Assembly (NCBI RefSeq): GCF_041081105.1
Contig: NZ_CP163528.1
Span: forward strand, 1,798,001 to 1,862,000
Direction: 5' to 3'
Origin: Promicromonospora sp. Populi
Lineage (GTDB): Bacteria > Actinomycetota > Actinomycetes > Actinomycetales > Cellulomonadaceae
Length of the DNA stretch: 64,000 nt
The position numbers and the translations under genes are program-made. Below the pieces are notes generated by a model. The model did not search any database and had not been told where the DNA came from. It saw only the letters and a program-made list of their open reading frames with translations. This document shows, piece after piece, positions 42,276 to 50,438 of the stretch (its first letter is position 1; the number at the start of each line of letters is the position of its first letter).

Positions 42276-42989
42276 TCAGGCAGAGCCGGGAACGCTCCGC
42301 TCCGGCAGCTTCAAGGGATTGGTTCCCGGACCGGCCCAGCGGAAGGTGGTCATCACCGCATCGAAGAAGAACACCATGGCCTCCGCCAGTCGCTCGGTGT
42401 TCTCGCTGTTCCAGATCGTCGTGAAGGACAGGACCAGCCACTCGCCGTCGGCCTCGTCCCGGGAGATCGCGTAGAGCACCTGCCGGGTCGACAGCTCCAG
42501 GTCCTCGCTCCGCATGCCGTGCTCGGTGTGCAGCACCCGGACGCCAGGACGCCCGTCAACCTCGACCAGCTCGCTCTCCTCGTACCCGTCGCTCAGGATG
42601 CTGGTCACGATCCGCATCGGGTCGGTGCCGACGTCGCTGACCACCTCGATCTCCGCGATCGAGCCCGGGACGATCACACCCTCCATCGGCTCGGTCGGCA
42701 GGTAGACCGCCCCGGTACCGGCGTCGCGCGCCTGGCCGAGGGTCTTGTGCAGCTCGTCCCGGAGCATGTGCCGGAAGGGCTCGACCTTGTCGCGGGGCAT
42801 GGAGTCCGGCAGCGCCCGCGCGACGACCTCCTCGACCGCCTGGTCCAGCTCGCGCTGGCGCCCCTCACCGGTCGGGAACCGGGCCCAGCCCGGCGGCAGG
42901 AGCATGACCCAGGCGTCGGTCGGCTTACCGTTCTGCTCCTGCCCCTCGGTCGGCTCGGCGGTCTGCTCGTTCACTGGCTGCTCGCTCAC
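42276..42989 (-). CDS. Type VII locus companion protein, DcrB/Mog1-like (full-length copy)
   Basis: 237 aa, GTG overlapping the upstream stop. No signal peptide; cytoplasmic. Key stretches: WVMLLPPGWARFPT, YLPTEPMEGVIVPGSIAEIE, VEVDGRPGVRVLH, ADGEWLVLSFTTIWNSENTE, FFDAVMTTFRW. This pattern resembles the DcrB/PsbP/Mog1 fold. Compared with its paralogue at 45714-46280, it contains an extra ~50-residue helical insert (QRELDQAVEEVVARALPDSM onward). It may act as a chaperone for the secreted partners or as an immunity factor (inference). Confidence 0.78.
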   Translation of the reverse strand: MSEQPVNEQTAEPTEGQEQNGKPTDAWVMLLPPGWARFPTGEGRQRELDQAVEEVVARALPDSMPRDKVEPFRHMLRDELHKTLGQARDAGTGAVYLPTEPMEGVIVPGSIAEIEVVSDVGTDPMRIVTSILSDGYEESELVEVDGRPGVRVLHTEHGMRSEDLELSTRQVLYAISRDEADGEWLVLSFTTIWNSENTERLAEAMVFFFDAVMTTFRWAGPGTNPLKLPERSVPGSA

Positions 42990-43651
42990 TGTGTGCTCCG
43001 GGTGACCTTGACGGCCGACAGCAGACCGACGATCGCTTCGAGGATCGTCGGGACGAGAACCAGGTCCTGGCTACGCCAGACCAACGCGGTGTCCACCACC
43101 ATGTCCGGGAGCTCGGTGCGCCGGCCCGCGGCCACGGTCACCCATGCGCCGCCCGTCGTCTCGTCGATGTCGATCCGGGTGACCTGGATCCCGTCGCCGT
43201 CGGGCAGCTCGGGATACTCGATGCTCGGCGGGCTCACCGGGTTCCCGCCCGTCGCCCCGAGCACAGTCATGAACACGTCGTCCGACTCCGTGGGGTCACT
43301 CATACCGACCGTGACGAGCACGGGCACCGGGCCGCGGTCCAGGAGATCAAAACCGGCCATGGCGCGCGCACCCTCGGTCGCGGCCTCGTCAGCGAACCGC
43401 ACCAGGCTTTTGACAGTCTGCGTGAGCGAGCTACGCACCGCACCCACCTGGCCCGCATCGGGCTCGGTTTCGGGCCCGGTCGCGGACTCGTCGGCGGCCC
43501 CCGGCAGGAACGACTCGAGCAGCAGCTCGACGACCTCCCCCTGCCATGCGTTGACCGACTCGGCCGGCTCGGTCGCTGTGGAGGGCACCACCAGCCAGCC
43601 GGCCGGCGGTTCGATGGTCCAGGTCCAGGCCAGACCGTCGACGGCGGTCAT
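42986..43651 (-). CDS. Type VII locus companion protein (second type), copy 1
   Basis: 221 aa, soluble. WTWTIEPPAGWLVVPSTATE at the start; LDRGPVPVLVTVGMSDPTES, SIEYPELPDGDGIQVTRIDI, GGAWVTVAAGRRTELPDMVV near the end. It is the paralogue of the 46277-46981 product and is always followed by the DcrB-like companion through a 4-nt overlap. Both companions share the GW start and the terminal strand-helix layout, suggesting an ancient common fold. Function unknown. Confidence 0.78.
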   Translation of the reverse strand: MTAVDGLAWTWTIEPPAGWLVVPSTATEPAESVNAWQGEVVELLLESFLPGAADESATGPETEPDAGQVGAVRSSLTQTVKSLVRFADEAATEGARAMAGFDLLDRGPVPVLVTVGMSDPTESDDVFMTVLGATGGNPVSPPSIEYPELPDGDGIQVTRIDIDETTGGAWVTVAAGRRTELPDMVVDTALVWRSQDLVLVPTILEAIVGLLSAVKVTRSTQ

Positions 43652-43696
43652 GCCCCGCCCCTACATCTCGTCGTTGTCAAGAAATCGGCTCCCGGC

Positions 43697-44971
43697 TCAG
43701 GTGGTGAGGTGGTTGTACTCGTAGTCGGTCTCGCCTGTCCAGTTCCCGCGGGCATCCTCGCCAGGGAAGCTGGTCGGCGGCACCGCACCCCACAGACCGC
43801 TGATCAAGCCGGAGAGCATCGCACCGGGACCGGCGACGTACACCCACGGCTTGATGGTGAAGTTGGCCCCCCAGAGTCCGAGCAGGCTGAGCTCCTTGAG
43901 CCCGCCGAGACCGAACGCTCCGCTGAGCGACCAGGACTTGATCGGGGCGACGATGGACGCCCAGCCGGGGAGCTTCGTCGAGATGATGATCGAGATCTTC
44001 TGGAGCTGCAGGGGCTTGAAGATCAGGCCGCCCATGGTGCCGATGAACTTGGTCCCACCAGCCTTTCCGGCGAACACAGCGCCCTGGGCCGCCTTCAGGG
44101 ACGTCGTGATCGACTTCGCCACGACCGCCCCGACCCCGGCAGCGGCGACGCCGATGACGCCGAGGATGACGCCCATCCAGCTCGCCTCGCCCTGAGCGGC
44201 GAGCACGATGGAGGCGACCACGCTCACGACTCCGACGATCAGGCCGGCCAGCGCGAGGGCGCCCACCCCCGGCAGGAGTATCGCGAGCACCGCGAGAGCC
44301 ATGCCGATGTAGCCCAGGATCTCGACGAGCGCCTTGAGGAACTTGTTGAACCCGTGCACGAACGCTTCCCAGCCGCTGTGCTTTAGCCCGTCGTCGCCCC
44401 AGTTCTCCTTGATCTTGGTCGCCGCTCGCTCGGCGGCACCATCGAGCGCCGACATCGCCGCGACCGCGATGGCCTTCGCCGCCGCCAGCTCGCCCTTGGC
44501 GCCCTCGATCTTGCTCGTCCGGTTCTGGGACTCCTGCTTCTCCTGGTCGGTGAGCGGCGGCGCGTCGTCCGGCCGGTCCGCGTTCACCGGGTCCGGCAGG
44601 CCCTCCGCGCCCTTCTGGGCCGCGGCGGCGTCCTCCGCCTTCGCCAGGGCCTTGCCCGTCTCCGACCGCGCCGTCTCCAGCTCCGGCCGGTACGCCGCCA
44701 GGGCGGCATGCACGTCCTCGTAACGACCGGCGGCCGCGGCCAGGTGCTCGTGGCTCTCCTCGGCGCGCCCGCGCATGGCGTCGGCCGACTCACCCTTGAG
44801 CAGGGTCTCGTCGCCGTCGCCGATCTTCTTGAGGAGCGCCGCCTGCGTGGTCATCATCTCGGCGATCTCTTTGTAGTGCTTGATCACCGCGTCCAGGCCA
44901 GACGCCTCGGCCGGCACAGGGTCGTCGTCGTAGTCCAGCAGATGCCATTCACCCACGCGGGCGGCGCTCAT
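43697..44971 (-). CDS. Large type VII substrate-like protein, copy 1
   Basis: 424 aa. The N-terminal ~200 residues are helical (VIKHYKEIAEMMTTQAALLK, SADAMRGRAEESHEHLAAAA), resembling the WXG/LXG-type export region. NWGDDGLKHSGWEAFVHGFN follows, then hydrophobic segments at roughly 215-290 (YIGMALAVLAILLPGVGALA). The C-terminal ~130 residues differ from the paralogue at 46978-48411 except for a shared IKPWxY motif. It lies directly after a WXG100 gene. It could be a secreted effector or pore-like protein whose tail varies (inference). Confidence 0.8.
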   Translation of the reverse strand: MSAARVGEWHLLDYDDDPVPAEASGLDAVIKHYKEIAEMMTTQAALLKKIGDGDETLLKGESADAMRGRAEESHEHLAAAAGRYEDVHAALAAYRPELETARSETGKALAKAEDAAAAQKGAEGLPDPVNADRPDDAPPLTDQEKQESQNRTSKIEGAKGELAAAKAIAVAAMSALDGAAERAATKIKENWGDDGLKHSGWEAFVHGFNKFLKALVEILGYIGMALAVLAILLPGVGALALAGLIVGVVSVVASIVLAAQGEASWMGVILGVIGVAAAGVGAVVAKSITTSLKAAQGAVFAGKAGGTKFIGTMGGLIFKPLQLQKISIIISTKLPGWASIVAPIKSWSLSGAFGLGGLKELSLLGLWGANFTIKPWVYVAGPGAMLSGLISGLWGAVPPTSFPGEDARGNWTGETDYEYNHLTT

Positions 44972-44997
44972 CGAGTCTCCTTCTGTTCACTGAGGCT

Positions 44998-45279
44998 CTA
45001 CTCGCTCTCGAGCGACTTCGCCAGCTCGATCTCGGTGTTGTTCCAGGTCTCGGCGGCCTGCTCCATCTTTCCCTGGAGGTCCTTGAGGTTCTCCTGGAGC
45101 TTCTCCCGCTTGACCCACCAGCTGTCGACGAAGTCGCCCATGGCGTTCTTCACCGTACGGTGGCCCCAGATGTCGCCGCCGTCCCACAGCTCCTTCATGT
45201 TGTCGAGCTCGTCGACGACGGACTTGAGCTGGGTGGCAGCGTCGTCGACCGCGATCGAGGTGACGACCAGGTCTGCCAC
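44998..45279 (-). CDS. WXG100 family protein, copy 1
   Basis: 93 aa, ADLVVTSIAVDDAATQLKSV, the WXG turn at LWDGGDIWG, then a second helix ending WNNTEIELAKSLESE. The C-terminal W-x-x-x-E resembles the YxxxD/E export signal with Trp in place of Tyr. A conserved DSWWVKREKL follows the turn. It probably pairs with the neighbouring helical protein or the second WXG100-like protein as an export dimer. Confidence 0.9.
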   Translation of the reverse strand: MADLVVTSIAVDDAATQLKSVVDELDNMKELWDGGDIWGHRTVKNAMGDFVDSWWVKREKLQENLKDLQGKMEQAAETWNNTEIELAKSLESE

Positions 45280-45283
45280 GGGA

Positions 45284-45580
45284 CTACTTGTTCAGCGCGT
45301 TGGCGAGCTCTTCATCGGTCTTGCGCAGCGCCTCGGCAGCCTGCTTGAGGTACTCGCCGATACCGGTCAGACCCTCCATGACCTGCTTGCCACCCTTGTC
45401 GAGCTCCTTGTAGGACTCGTCGAACCGCTTGGAGGACTTGTCCGTCACGTAGCCGTCCTGCACCAGGTTGTCGACCAGCGAACGCAGCTGGTCGAGCTTG
45501 TGCTGCATGTCGTCGGACTCCTGCTTGATGCGCTGGGCCGCGTCTTCCATCTGCTGGAAGGTCACATTGATGTTGGCCAT
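45284..45580 (-). CDS. WXG100-like protein of a second type (turn motif GYVTD)
   Basis: 98 aa, ATG with GAGAGGAC upstream. Two amphipathic helices (VTFQQMEDAAQRIKQESDDM; FDESYKELDKGGKQVMEGLT) flank a turn with DGYVTDKSS instead of WXG. This subtype is familiar from actinobacterial ESX-like loci. It is present once, between the two duplicated cassettes, and may be the shared core substrate. A TACGAT -10-like box at 45619-45624 suggests its own promoter. Confidence 0.88.
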   Translation of the reverse strand: MANINVTFQQMEDAAQRIKQESDDMQHKLDQLRSLVDNLVQDGYVTDKSSKRFDESYKELDKGGKQVMEGLTGIGEYLKQAAEALRKTDEELANALNK

Positions 45581-45618
45581 GATCAGTCCTCTCGGTTTGC
45601 CTCGTGGAAAACAGCAGG

Positions 45619-45624
45619 ATCGTA
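45619..45624 (-). promoter_or_regulatory. Candidate internal promoter in the type VII locus
   Basis: TACGAT on the minus strand lies about 39 bp before the WXG100-like start, inside the only sizeable gap of the locus (45581-45713). It would allow the right-hand cassette and the ATPase section to be transcribed separately. No clear -35 box. Confidence 0.35.
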
Positions 45625-45713
45625 CACGAACCGGACTTCCATGGAGTGAATCCCTGGAAACCGTTTGTCACGGCCAGCGGCCGCCGTCGGGACGGCGCAC
45701 TCAGGCCGCTCGT

Positions 45714-46280
45714 TCACGCCGAACCGGGCACCTCCCGCTCCGGCAGGCTCACCGGCCGGGCACCGTGCCCGGTCCAGCGAAACGTGGTCAGCACCGCGTC
45801 GAAGAAGGTGACCAGCACCTCGGCGAGCCGCTCGGTGCCCGGGCTGTTCCAGGTGGTGCGGAAGCTGAGCACCAGCCAGTCGCCGTCGGCCTCGTGCCGG
45901 GAGACGACATACGTCACCTCGCGCGCGAAGACCGCAGGCCCGCCATCTGCGGCCGGCGGCTCCTGCACCGTGCTGGATACCCGCACGCCTGGGCGCCCGT
46001 CGAGCTCGACGAGCTCGTTCTCCTCGTCCGAGTCGCCCAGGATGCTCGTCGCGACCTCGACCGGGCTGCGGCCGACAACACCGAAGAGCTCGGTCTCGGT
46101 GATGGAGGCGGGGACCGTCATGCCCGCCATCGGCTCGGTCGGGAGGTACATCGCTCCCGCATCGGTAGCGATCCGCGCCCAGCCGGGCGGGAGCAGGAAG
46201 GCCCACTTGTCGGTCGGCTTGCCCCCGGTCTGCTCGGCCGTCCGACGCTCGCCCATCGGCCCCGCTACGGACCGCGTCAT
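45714..46280 (-). CDS. Type VII locus companion protein, DcrB/Mog1-like (short copy)
   Basis: 188 aa, ATG overlapping the upstream stop (ATGA). Same order of motifs as the 42276-42989 product (WAFLLPPGWARIAT, YLPTEPMAGMTVPASITETE, VELDGRPGVRVSS, ADGDWLVLSFRTTWNSPGTE, FFDAVLTTFRW), but the ~50-residue helical insert between the first two motifs is absent: GWARIATDAGAMYLP here versus an insert in the paralogue. An in-frame deletion, or an insertion in the other copy, is the simplest explanation. Confidence 0.78.
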   Translation of the reverse strand: MTRSVAGPMGERRTAEQTGGKPTDKWAFLLPPGWARIATDAGAMYLPTEPMAGMTVPASITETELFGVVGRSPVEVATSILGDSDEENELVELDGRPGVRVSSTVQEPPAADGGPAVFAREVTYVVSRHEADGDWLVLSFRTTWNSPGTERLAEVLVTFFDAVLTTFRWTGHGARPVSLPEREVPGSA

Positions 46281-46981
46281 GCCGCGCTCCGCGTGATCAG
46301 CACGGCGGCCAGCAGCTCGTCGAGCCACTCCACCATGGCGGCGCCCAGCAGAAGGTCCTGGGTGCGCCAGACCAGCACTGTGTCCACCACGGCGTCCGGG
46401 TGCTCGGTGCGCCGCCCAAGGCCCACGCTCATCCAGGCGCCCCCGGTCTCCTCGCCGATGTCGAGGCGGACCACCCGCACCCCGTCGCCGTCGGGCACCT
46501 CGGGGTACTCGACGGTGGGTGGCGCGATGGGATAGCCGCCCGTCGCACCCAGCGCGGCCAGCAGGCCGTCGTCGGGCTCGGCCGGGTCGCTCACCCCGAC
46601 CGCGACGAGCACCGGAACCGGACCACGGCCCAGCACCCCGAGGCGGGCCGCCACGCGGTGGCCGTCCGGGGCCATGCCGTCGGCGAACGCCCGGAGGTTC
46701 GCCACCGCCTCGGCGGCCATCCGGTCGAGGGCCGTGCGCGCCTCGTCGTCCAGCTCAACTGGGTCCGCGGGGCTCGCCGACGCCTGCAGGTCCCCCGGGT
46801 CCGCCGGCCGCGGTTCGATCGACTCCCGCACCGCCGCGGTGGACTCGCGCTCCCACAGCGTGATGCTGTCGGGCGTGTCGAGCCCGGTCGCCGGGACCAC
46901 GAGCCACCCGTCCGGCGGGTCCACCCGCCAGGTCCAGCCGGCCAGGTCGGTACCGGGTGCGCCGTTGATCGTCGTCGTCAT
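46277..46981 (-). CDS. Type VII locus companion protein (second type), copy 2
   Basis: 234 aa, ATG overlapping the upstream stop (ATGA). WTWRVDPPDGWLVVPATGLD, LGRGPVPVLVAVGVSDPAEP, TVEYPEVPDGDGVRVVRLDI, GGAWMSVGLGRRTEHPDAVV: the same motif order as the 42986-43651 product. Soluble, no signal. Tight coupling to the large substrate-like gene upstream and the short companion downstream argues that the three act together. Confidence 0.78.
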   Translation of the reverse strand: MTTTINGAPGTDLAGWTWRVDPPDGWLVVPATGLDTPDSITLWERESTAAVRESIEPRPADPGDLQASASPADPVELDDEARTALDRMAAEAVANLRAFADGMAPDGHRVAARLGVLGRGPVPVLVAVGVSDPAEPDDGLLAALGATGGYPIAPPTVEYPEVPDGDGVRVVRLDIGEETGGAWMSVGLGRRTEHPDAVVDTVLVWRTQDLLLGAAMVEWLDELLAAVLITRSAA

Positions 46982-48411
46982 AGGACCGGGTTCTCCCCGT
47001 ACAGACCGCTGTAGTCGGCGTCCCGCCAGCCCTGGAGGTCCCAGCGCAGGTCGTTCGGGTTGAAGTTCGACGGGTTGACGAGGCTGAACGGCCGCATCGA
47101 CCAGCCGAACGTGTACGAGATGGGGCCGATGTACATCCACGGCTTGATAGCGAAGCCCGTGACACCAAGCTGGCCGAGAGCCGCGGTGATCTTCTGCACG
47201 TCCTTGATGTCGCTGATGCCGATGAGGCGGTCCCAGCGCCAGGTGCCGCCGCCGATGCGGTCCATGAACCGGCTGAAGTCCGTCGCGAGGTACTTCGGGT
47301 TGGTGATCTGCCACCAGCCGGGCGACACGCTGGTCTTGCCGGCAAACGTCGACCAGCCCTGGAGGTTCTTCACCCACGGCGTCATCGACACCGTCATGTC
47401 GTTGATCCTGCGGGCGATGTCCGGGTTCCGGCCGATCTGGAGCAGGCCCCGCATCCACTCGCGGTCGTTGATCATGCCCTGCAGGCGACCCATGTCCTTG
47501 GACCAGGTCGACCCGCCCTTCGCCAGCAGCGAGCCCTGGATGTTCTTCAGCGAGCCGGCCATCTTCGCCGCCACCCCGATCAGGCCCAGGCTGAGCACGC
47601 CGATGATGACACTCAGCCAGCTGCCTTCGCCCTGGACCGCCAGGATGAAGCTGGCCGCCACCGAGACCACGGTGACGATCACGCTCAGCAGGGTCAGCAT
47701 GCCCAGGCCCGGGATGAGGATGCTCAGCACCGCCAGCGCCATCCCGATGTACATCAGGATCTCGACGAGCTTCTTCAGGAACTTGTTCAGCTTGTGCAGG
47801 AACGCCTCCCAGCCGCTGTGGTTCAGCCCGTCGTCGCCCCAGTTCTCCCGGATCTTGTTCGCCGCGGCCCGGGCGGCGCCGTCGAACCGCTCCATGGCGG
47901 CGCGGGCCTTCGCCTTCGCCGCCTCGAGGTCGCCCTTCGCCTCGTCGATCTTGCCGGTGCGGCTCTCGGACTCGCGCTTCTCCGCGTCGGTGAGCGGCGG
48001 CGCGTTGTCCGGCCGGTCGGCGGTCACGGGGTCGGGCAGACCCTCGGCGCCCTTCTGGGCGGCGGCCGCGTCCGTGGCGTCTGCCAGAGCCAGGCCCGTT
48101 TCCGAGCGCGCGTACTCCAGCTCCGGCCGGAACGTACGCAGCGCGTCCCGGACGTCGGTGTAACGGGCGGAGGCCTTGTTCAGCGCGTCCGCGCTCTCCC
48201 GGGAGCGTTTGCGCATGGCGTCGGCGGCCTTGCCCTTGAGCAGGGTCTCGTCGCCGTCACCGATCTTCTTGAGCAGCTTCGCCTGGGTGGTCATCACCTC
48301 GGCGATGGCCTCGTAGTGCTTGATCACCGGGTCCAGGTCGCCGACGGCGGCCGGCACGGGATCGGAGTCGTAGTCCAGGAGCTGCCACTCCCCGGCCCTG
48401 ACTTCGGTCAT
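46978..48411 (-). CDS. Large type VII substrate-like protein, copy 2
   Basis: 477 aa. N-terminal half parallels the 43697-44971 product (VIKHYEAIAEVMTTQAKLLK, NWGDDGLNHSGWEAFLHKLN, YIGMALAVLSILIPGLGMLT). The C-terminal ~190 residues diverge (DREWMRGLLQIGRNPDIARR, KTSVSPGWWQITNPKYL) and share only IKPWMY near the end. Conserved head, hydrophobic middle and variable tail recall polymorphic effectors, but no known toxin motif is evident. It follows a WXG100 gene by 10 nt. Confidence 0.8.
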   Translation of the reverse strand: MTEVRAGEWQLLDYDSDPVPAAVGDLDPVIKHYEAIAEVMTTQAKLLKKIGDGDETLLKGKAADAMRKRSRESADALNKASARYTDVRDALRTFRPELEYARSETGLALADATDAAAAQKGAEGLPDPVTADRPDNAPPLTDAEKRESESRTGKIDEAKGDLEAAKAKARAAMERFDGAARAAANKIRENWGDDGLNHSGWEAFLHKLNKFLKKLVEILMYIGMALAVLSILIPGLGMLTLLSVIVTVVSVAASFILAVQGEGSWLSVIIGVLSLGLIGVAAKMAGSLKNIQGSLLAKGGSTWSKDMGRLQGMINDREWMRGLLQIGRNPDIARRINDMTVSMTPWVKNLQGWSTFAGKTSVSPGWWQITNPKYLATDFSRFMDRIGGGTWRWDRLIGISDIKDVQKITAALGQLGVTGFAIKPWMYIGPISYTFGWSMRPFSLVNPSNFNPNDLRWDLQGWRDADYSGLYGENPVL

Positions 48412-48421
48412 CGTTCTCCCC

Positions 48422-48703
48422 CTACTGCTCGTCGAACGATGCGGCCAGCTCGATCTCCAGGTTGTTCCACTGCTCCGCAGCCTGTTCCATCTTCTTCTGG
48501 AGGTCTGAGAGGTTGGTGGTCAGCTTTTCCCGCTTGACCCACCACTTGTCTATGAAGTCGTCCATCGCCGACTTCACCGTGTCGTGGCCGAAGACGGCGC
48601 CGCCCTCCCACAGCTTGTCCATGTTCTTGAACTCGTCGACGATCGCCGCGAGCTGGTCGGCGGCCTCGTCAACGGCTACCGAGGTGACTACGAGGTCGGC
48701 CAT
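48422..48703 (-). CDS. WXG100 family protein, copy 2 (first gene of the type VII locus)
   Basis: 93 aa, ADLVVTSVAVDEAADQLAAI, WXG turn at LWEGGAVFG, DKWWVKREKL after it, and WNNLEIELAASFDEQ at the end. Clear paralogue of the 44998-45279 product, with the same length. ATG preceded by GAGAGG. It opens the leftward type VII locus. Confidence 0.9.
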   Translation of the reverse strand: MADLVVTSVAVDEAADQLAAIVDEFKNMDKLWEGGAVFGHDTVKSAMDDFIDKWWVKREKLTTNLSDLQKKMEQAAEQWNNLEIELAASFDEQ

Positions 48704-48861
48704 GACAGAACCTCTCGCTCGTGCGGACTGGGTCGCCGTGCGTCGTAATCGTCATCAATCGGACCAACCGGACAGCGACGCGTGCGTGAACGGACGGCGA
48801 ACGACGCACGGCGCAAGAACGACGGGCCCGGAGCATCGCCCGGACCCGTCGCAATTCGCGC

Positions 48862-48884
48862 AAAAATCACCCCTCACCAGGGGT
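48862..48884 (-). terminator. Rho-independent terminator after the first lipase gene
   Basis: On the minus strand ACCCCT-GGTG-AGGGGT (48884 to 48869) is followed by GATTTTT. This is the clearest intrinsic terminator in the window. It ends the lipase transcript just upstream of the type VII locus. Confidence 0.75.
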
Positions 48885-48905
48885 TTCACCCTTCCCCGGT
48901 GACGC

Positions 48906-50219
48906 TCAGCAGTTTGCCGTGAAGGGCACGTCCCTGAACCGCTTGTCCAGGAACGTCACCACACCCGGCCGGCCGGTGACCATGGCCAGGGCGTGCTCAC
49001 CGAGGTGCCACTCCCACTGGACGTCGGCGCCGGCGGCGCAGTACTCGTTGCGCAGGGTGCGGGCCTGACCGGGCGCCACGAGCTCGTCGATGAGCCCGTG
49101 GTAGAGCCGGATCGGTACGTCGGGCGGGTTGGCCCCGAGCCGGTTCTCGTCGAGGCGCGCCTGCCAGGCGGGCGAGTCCAACGGGTCGGACGTGGTGAAC
49201 AGACGCATGTTCTGGAACGCGTGCGCGTACGTCACGCCCACGCACGCGCCCTGCTCCGCCTCGAACGTCGCGAGCCCGCGCTCGTTGAGGTAGGACTGAA
49301 GGTCCAGCTCGGGGTAGGCGGTGTTGTACCCGTACGTGATGAACAGCAGGAGGCCGAACCCGAGCTGCCCGTCGAGCCCCCGGGCCACCGCCCTGAGGTC
49401 GGCGGGCACCCCACCGGCCGAGATACCGACGAGGTCCAGCTCCGGCGCGTAGGTGGGCTGCAGCTCGCCGGCCCACAGCGCCGCGCCCCCACCCTGCGAG
49501 TAGCCGGAGAAGGCGACCTTGCCGCCGGCCGCAAGGCCGGTGGCGGGCAGGTTGGTGGCGGCGCGTACGACGTCGATGACGCTCCGGCCCTCCGACTGCC
49601 CGACGGCGTACGCGTGGCCGCCGGGGGTGCCGAGCCCCTCGTAGTCGGAGAGCGCCACTGCCCAGCCCTTGCCCAGCATGGCGCTGATGGTCGGCCCCCG
49701 GTAGTCGAGGGAGCGCGACAGCGCGCAGCTGTCGCCGAGGCCCCGGGTGCCGCTGGCGTCCGACACGATGGGCCGCGGGCCCTCGCCCGTCCAGGGGCTG
49801 TTCGGCACGAGCACGCGCCCGCTCACGGCGATGTCCTGGCCGCCTCCGTTCGTCGAGTGGTACAGCACCAGGTAGTTGCGGGCACTGAGCTGCTCGGGCT
49901 CCTCGCGCCAGCGGATCACCTCGCCGTCGTCGCCGTCGGGCAGCGGGTCCGGCGGGGTGTAGAAGTCGTCGGCGACGGTGGGCGCCGTCTGGACCTCGGC
50001 GTCGGACGCCGCCGCGGAGTGGGACGTCGCGGAGTCCGACGTCGCGGAGTCCGACGTCGCCGCGGACGCGGCGGCTGCCCCGGCCGGCAAGACCTCCAGG
50101 GCCGGTAGTACCAGCACCGCCAGGGCCGCGACGACGGCGGTCCGACGGCGCGGTGTCCGGCGTCGAGCCGTCGCTGCACGAGGGGACACGGACAGGGTGT
50201 AACCGCTGGTGAAGGGCAT
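48906..50219 (-). CDS. Secreted lipase/esterase (secretory lipase family), copy 1
   Basis: 437 aa from ATG 50219, with AGGAGATCCG upstream. Long N-region RTPRRRTAVVAALAVLVLPA, then signal cleavage near PAGAAA; a Ser/Thr/Ala linker; alpha/beta-hydrolase body with the nucleophile elbow FSGYSQGGGAALWAGELQ and late catalytic residues in YHGLIDELVAP and WEWHLGEHAL. A C-terminal Cys is probably disulphide-bonded. Family members hydrolyse lipids or esters outside the cell. Tandem paralogue upstream. Confidence 0.9.
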   Translation of the reverse strand: MPFTSGYTLSVSPRAATARRRTPRRRTAVVAALAVLVLPALEVLPAGAAAASAATSDSATSDSATSHSAAASDAEVQTAPTVADDFYTPPDPLPDGDDGEVIRWREEPEQLSARNYLVLYHSTNGGGQDIAVSGRVLVPNSPWTGEGPRPIVSDASGTRGLGDSCALSRSLDYRGPTISAMLGKGWAVALSDYEGLGTPGGHAYAVGQSEGRSVIDVVRAATNLPATGLAAGGKVAFSGYSQGGGAALWAGELQPTYAPELDLVGISAGGVPADLRAVARGLDGQLGFGLLLFITYGYNTAYPELDLQSYLNERGLATFEAEQGACVGVTYAHAFQNMRLFTTSDPLDSPAWQARLDENRLGANPPDVPIRLYHGLIDELVAPGQARTLRNEYCAAGADVQWEWHLGEHALAMVTGRPGVVTFLDKRFRDVPFTANC

Positions 50220-50364
50220 CGGATCTCCTGGGTGAGGTCCTCGGGCACTTCGCATCGAGCACCCGTGCCCGCGAGCGGGCCGCTGCTGAAACTAGGTTCA
50301 GCGGCATCGGGCGGCGACCGCTGCCCGTGATACCTCGGCGCGCCTCACCAGCGTGGCGAGGGCG

Positions 50365-50394
50365 GCGGCTGAGCGGGGCGTCCCGCTCAGCCGC
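50365..50394 (-). terminator. Hairpin between the two lipase genes
   Basis: Perfect 13-bp arms GCGGCTGAGCGGG / CCCGCTCAGCCGC with a GCGT loop, downstream of the second lipase. No T-run follows, but the stem is strong. The nearby segment 50396-50440 holds short direct repeats of gcctcaaccgtgc. Confidence 0.5.
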
Positions 50395-50438
50395 GAGCCT
50401 CAACCGTGCGCCTCAACCGTGCGCCCCAGCGTTGCGCC

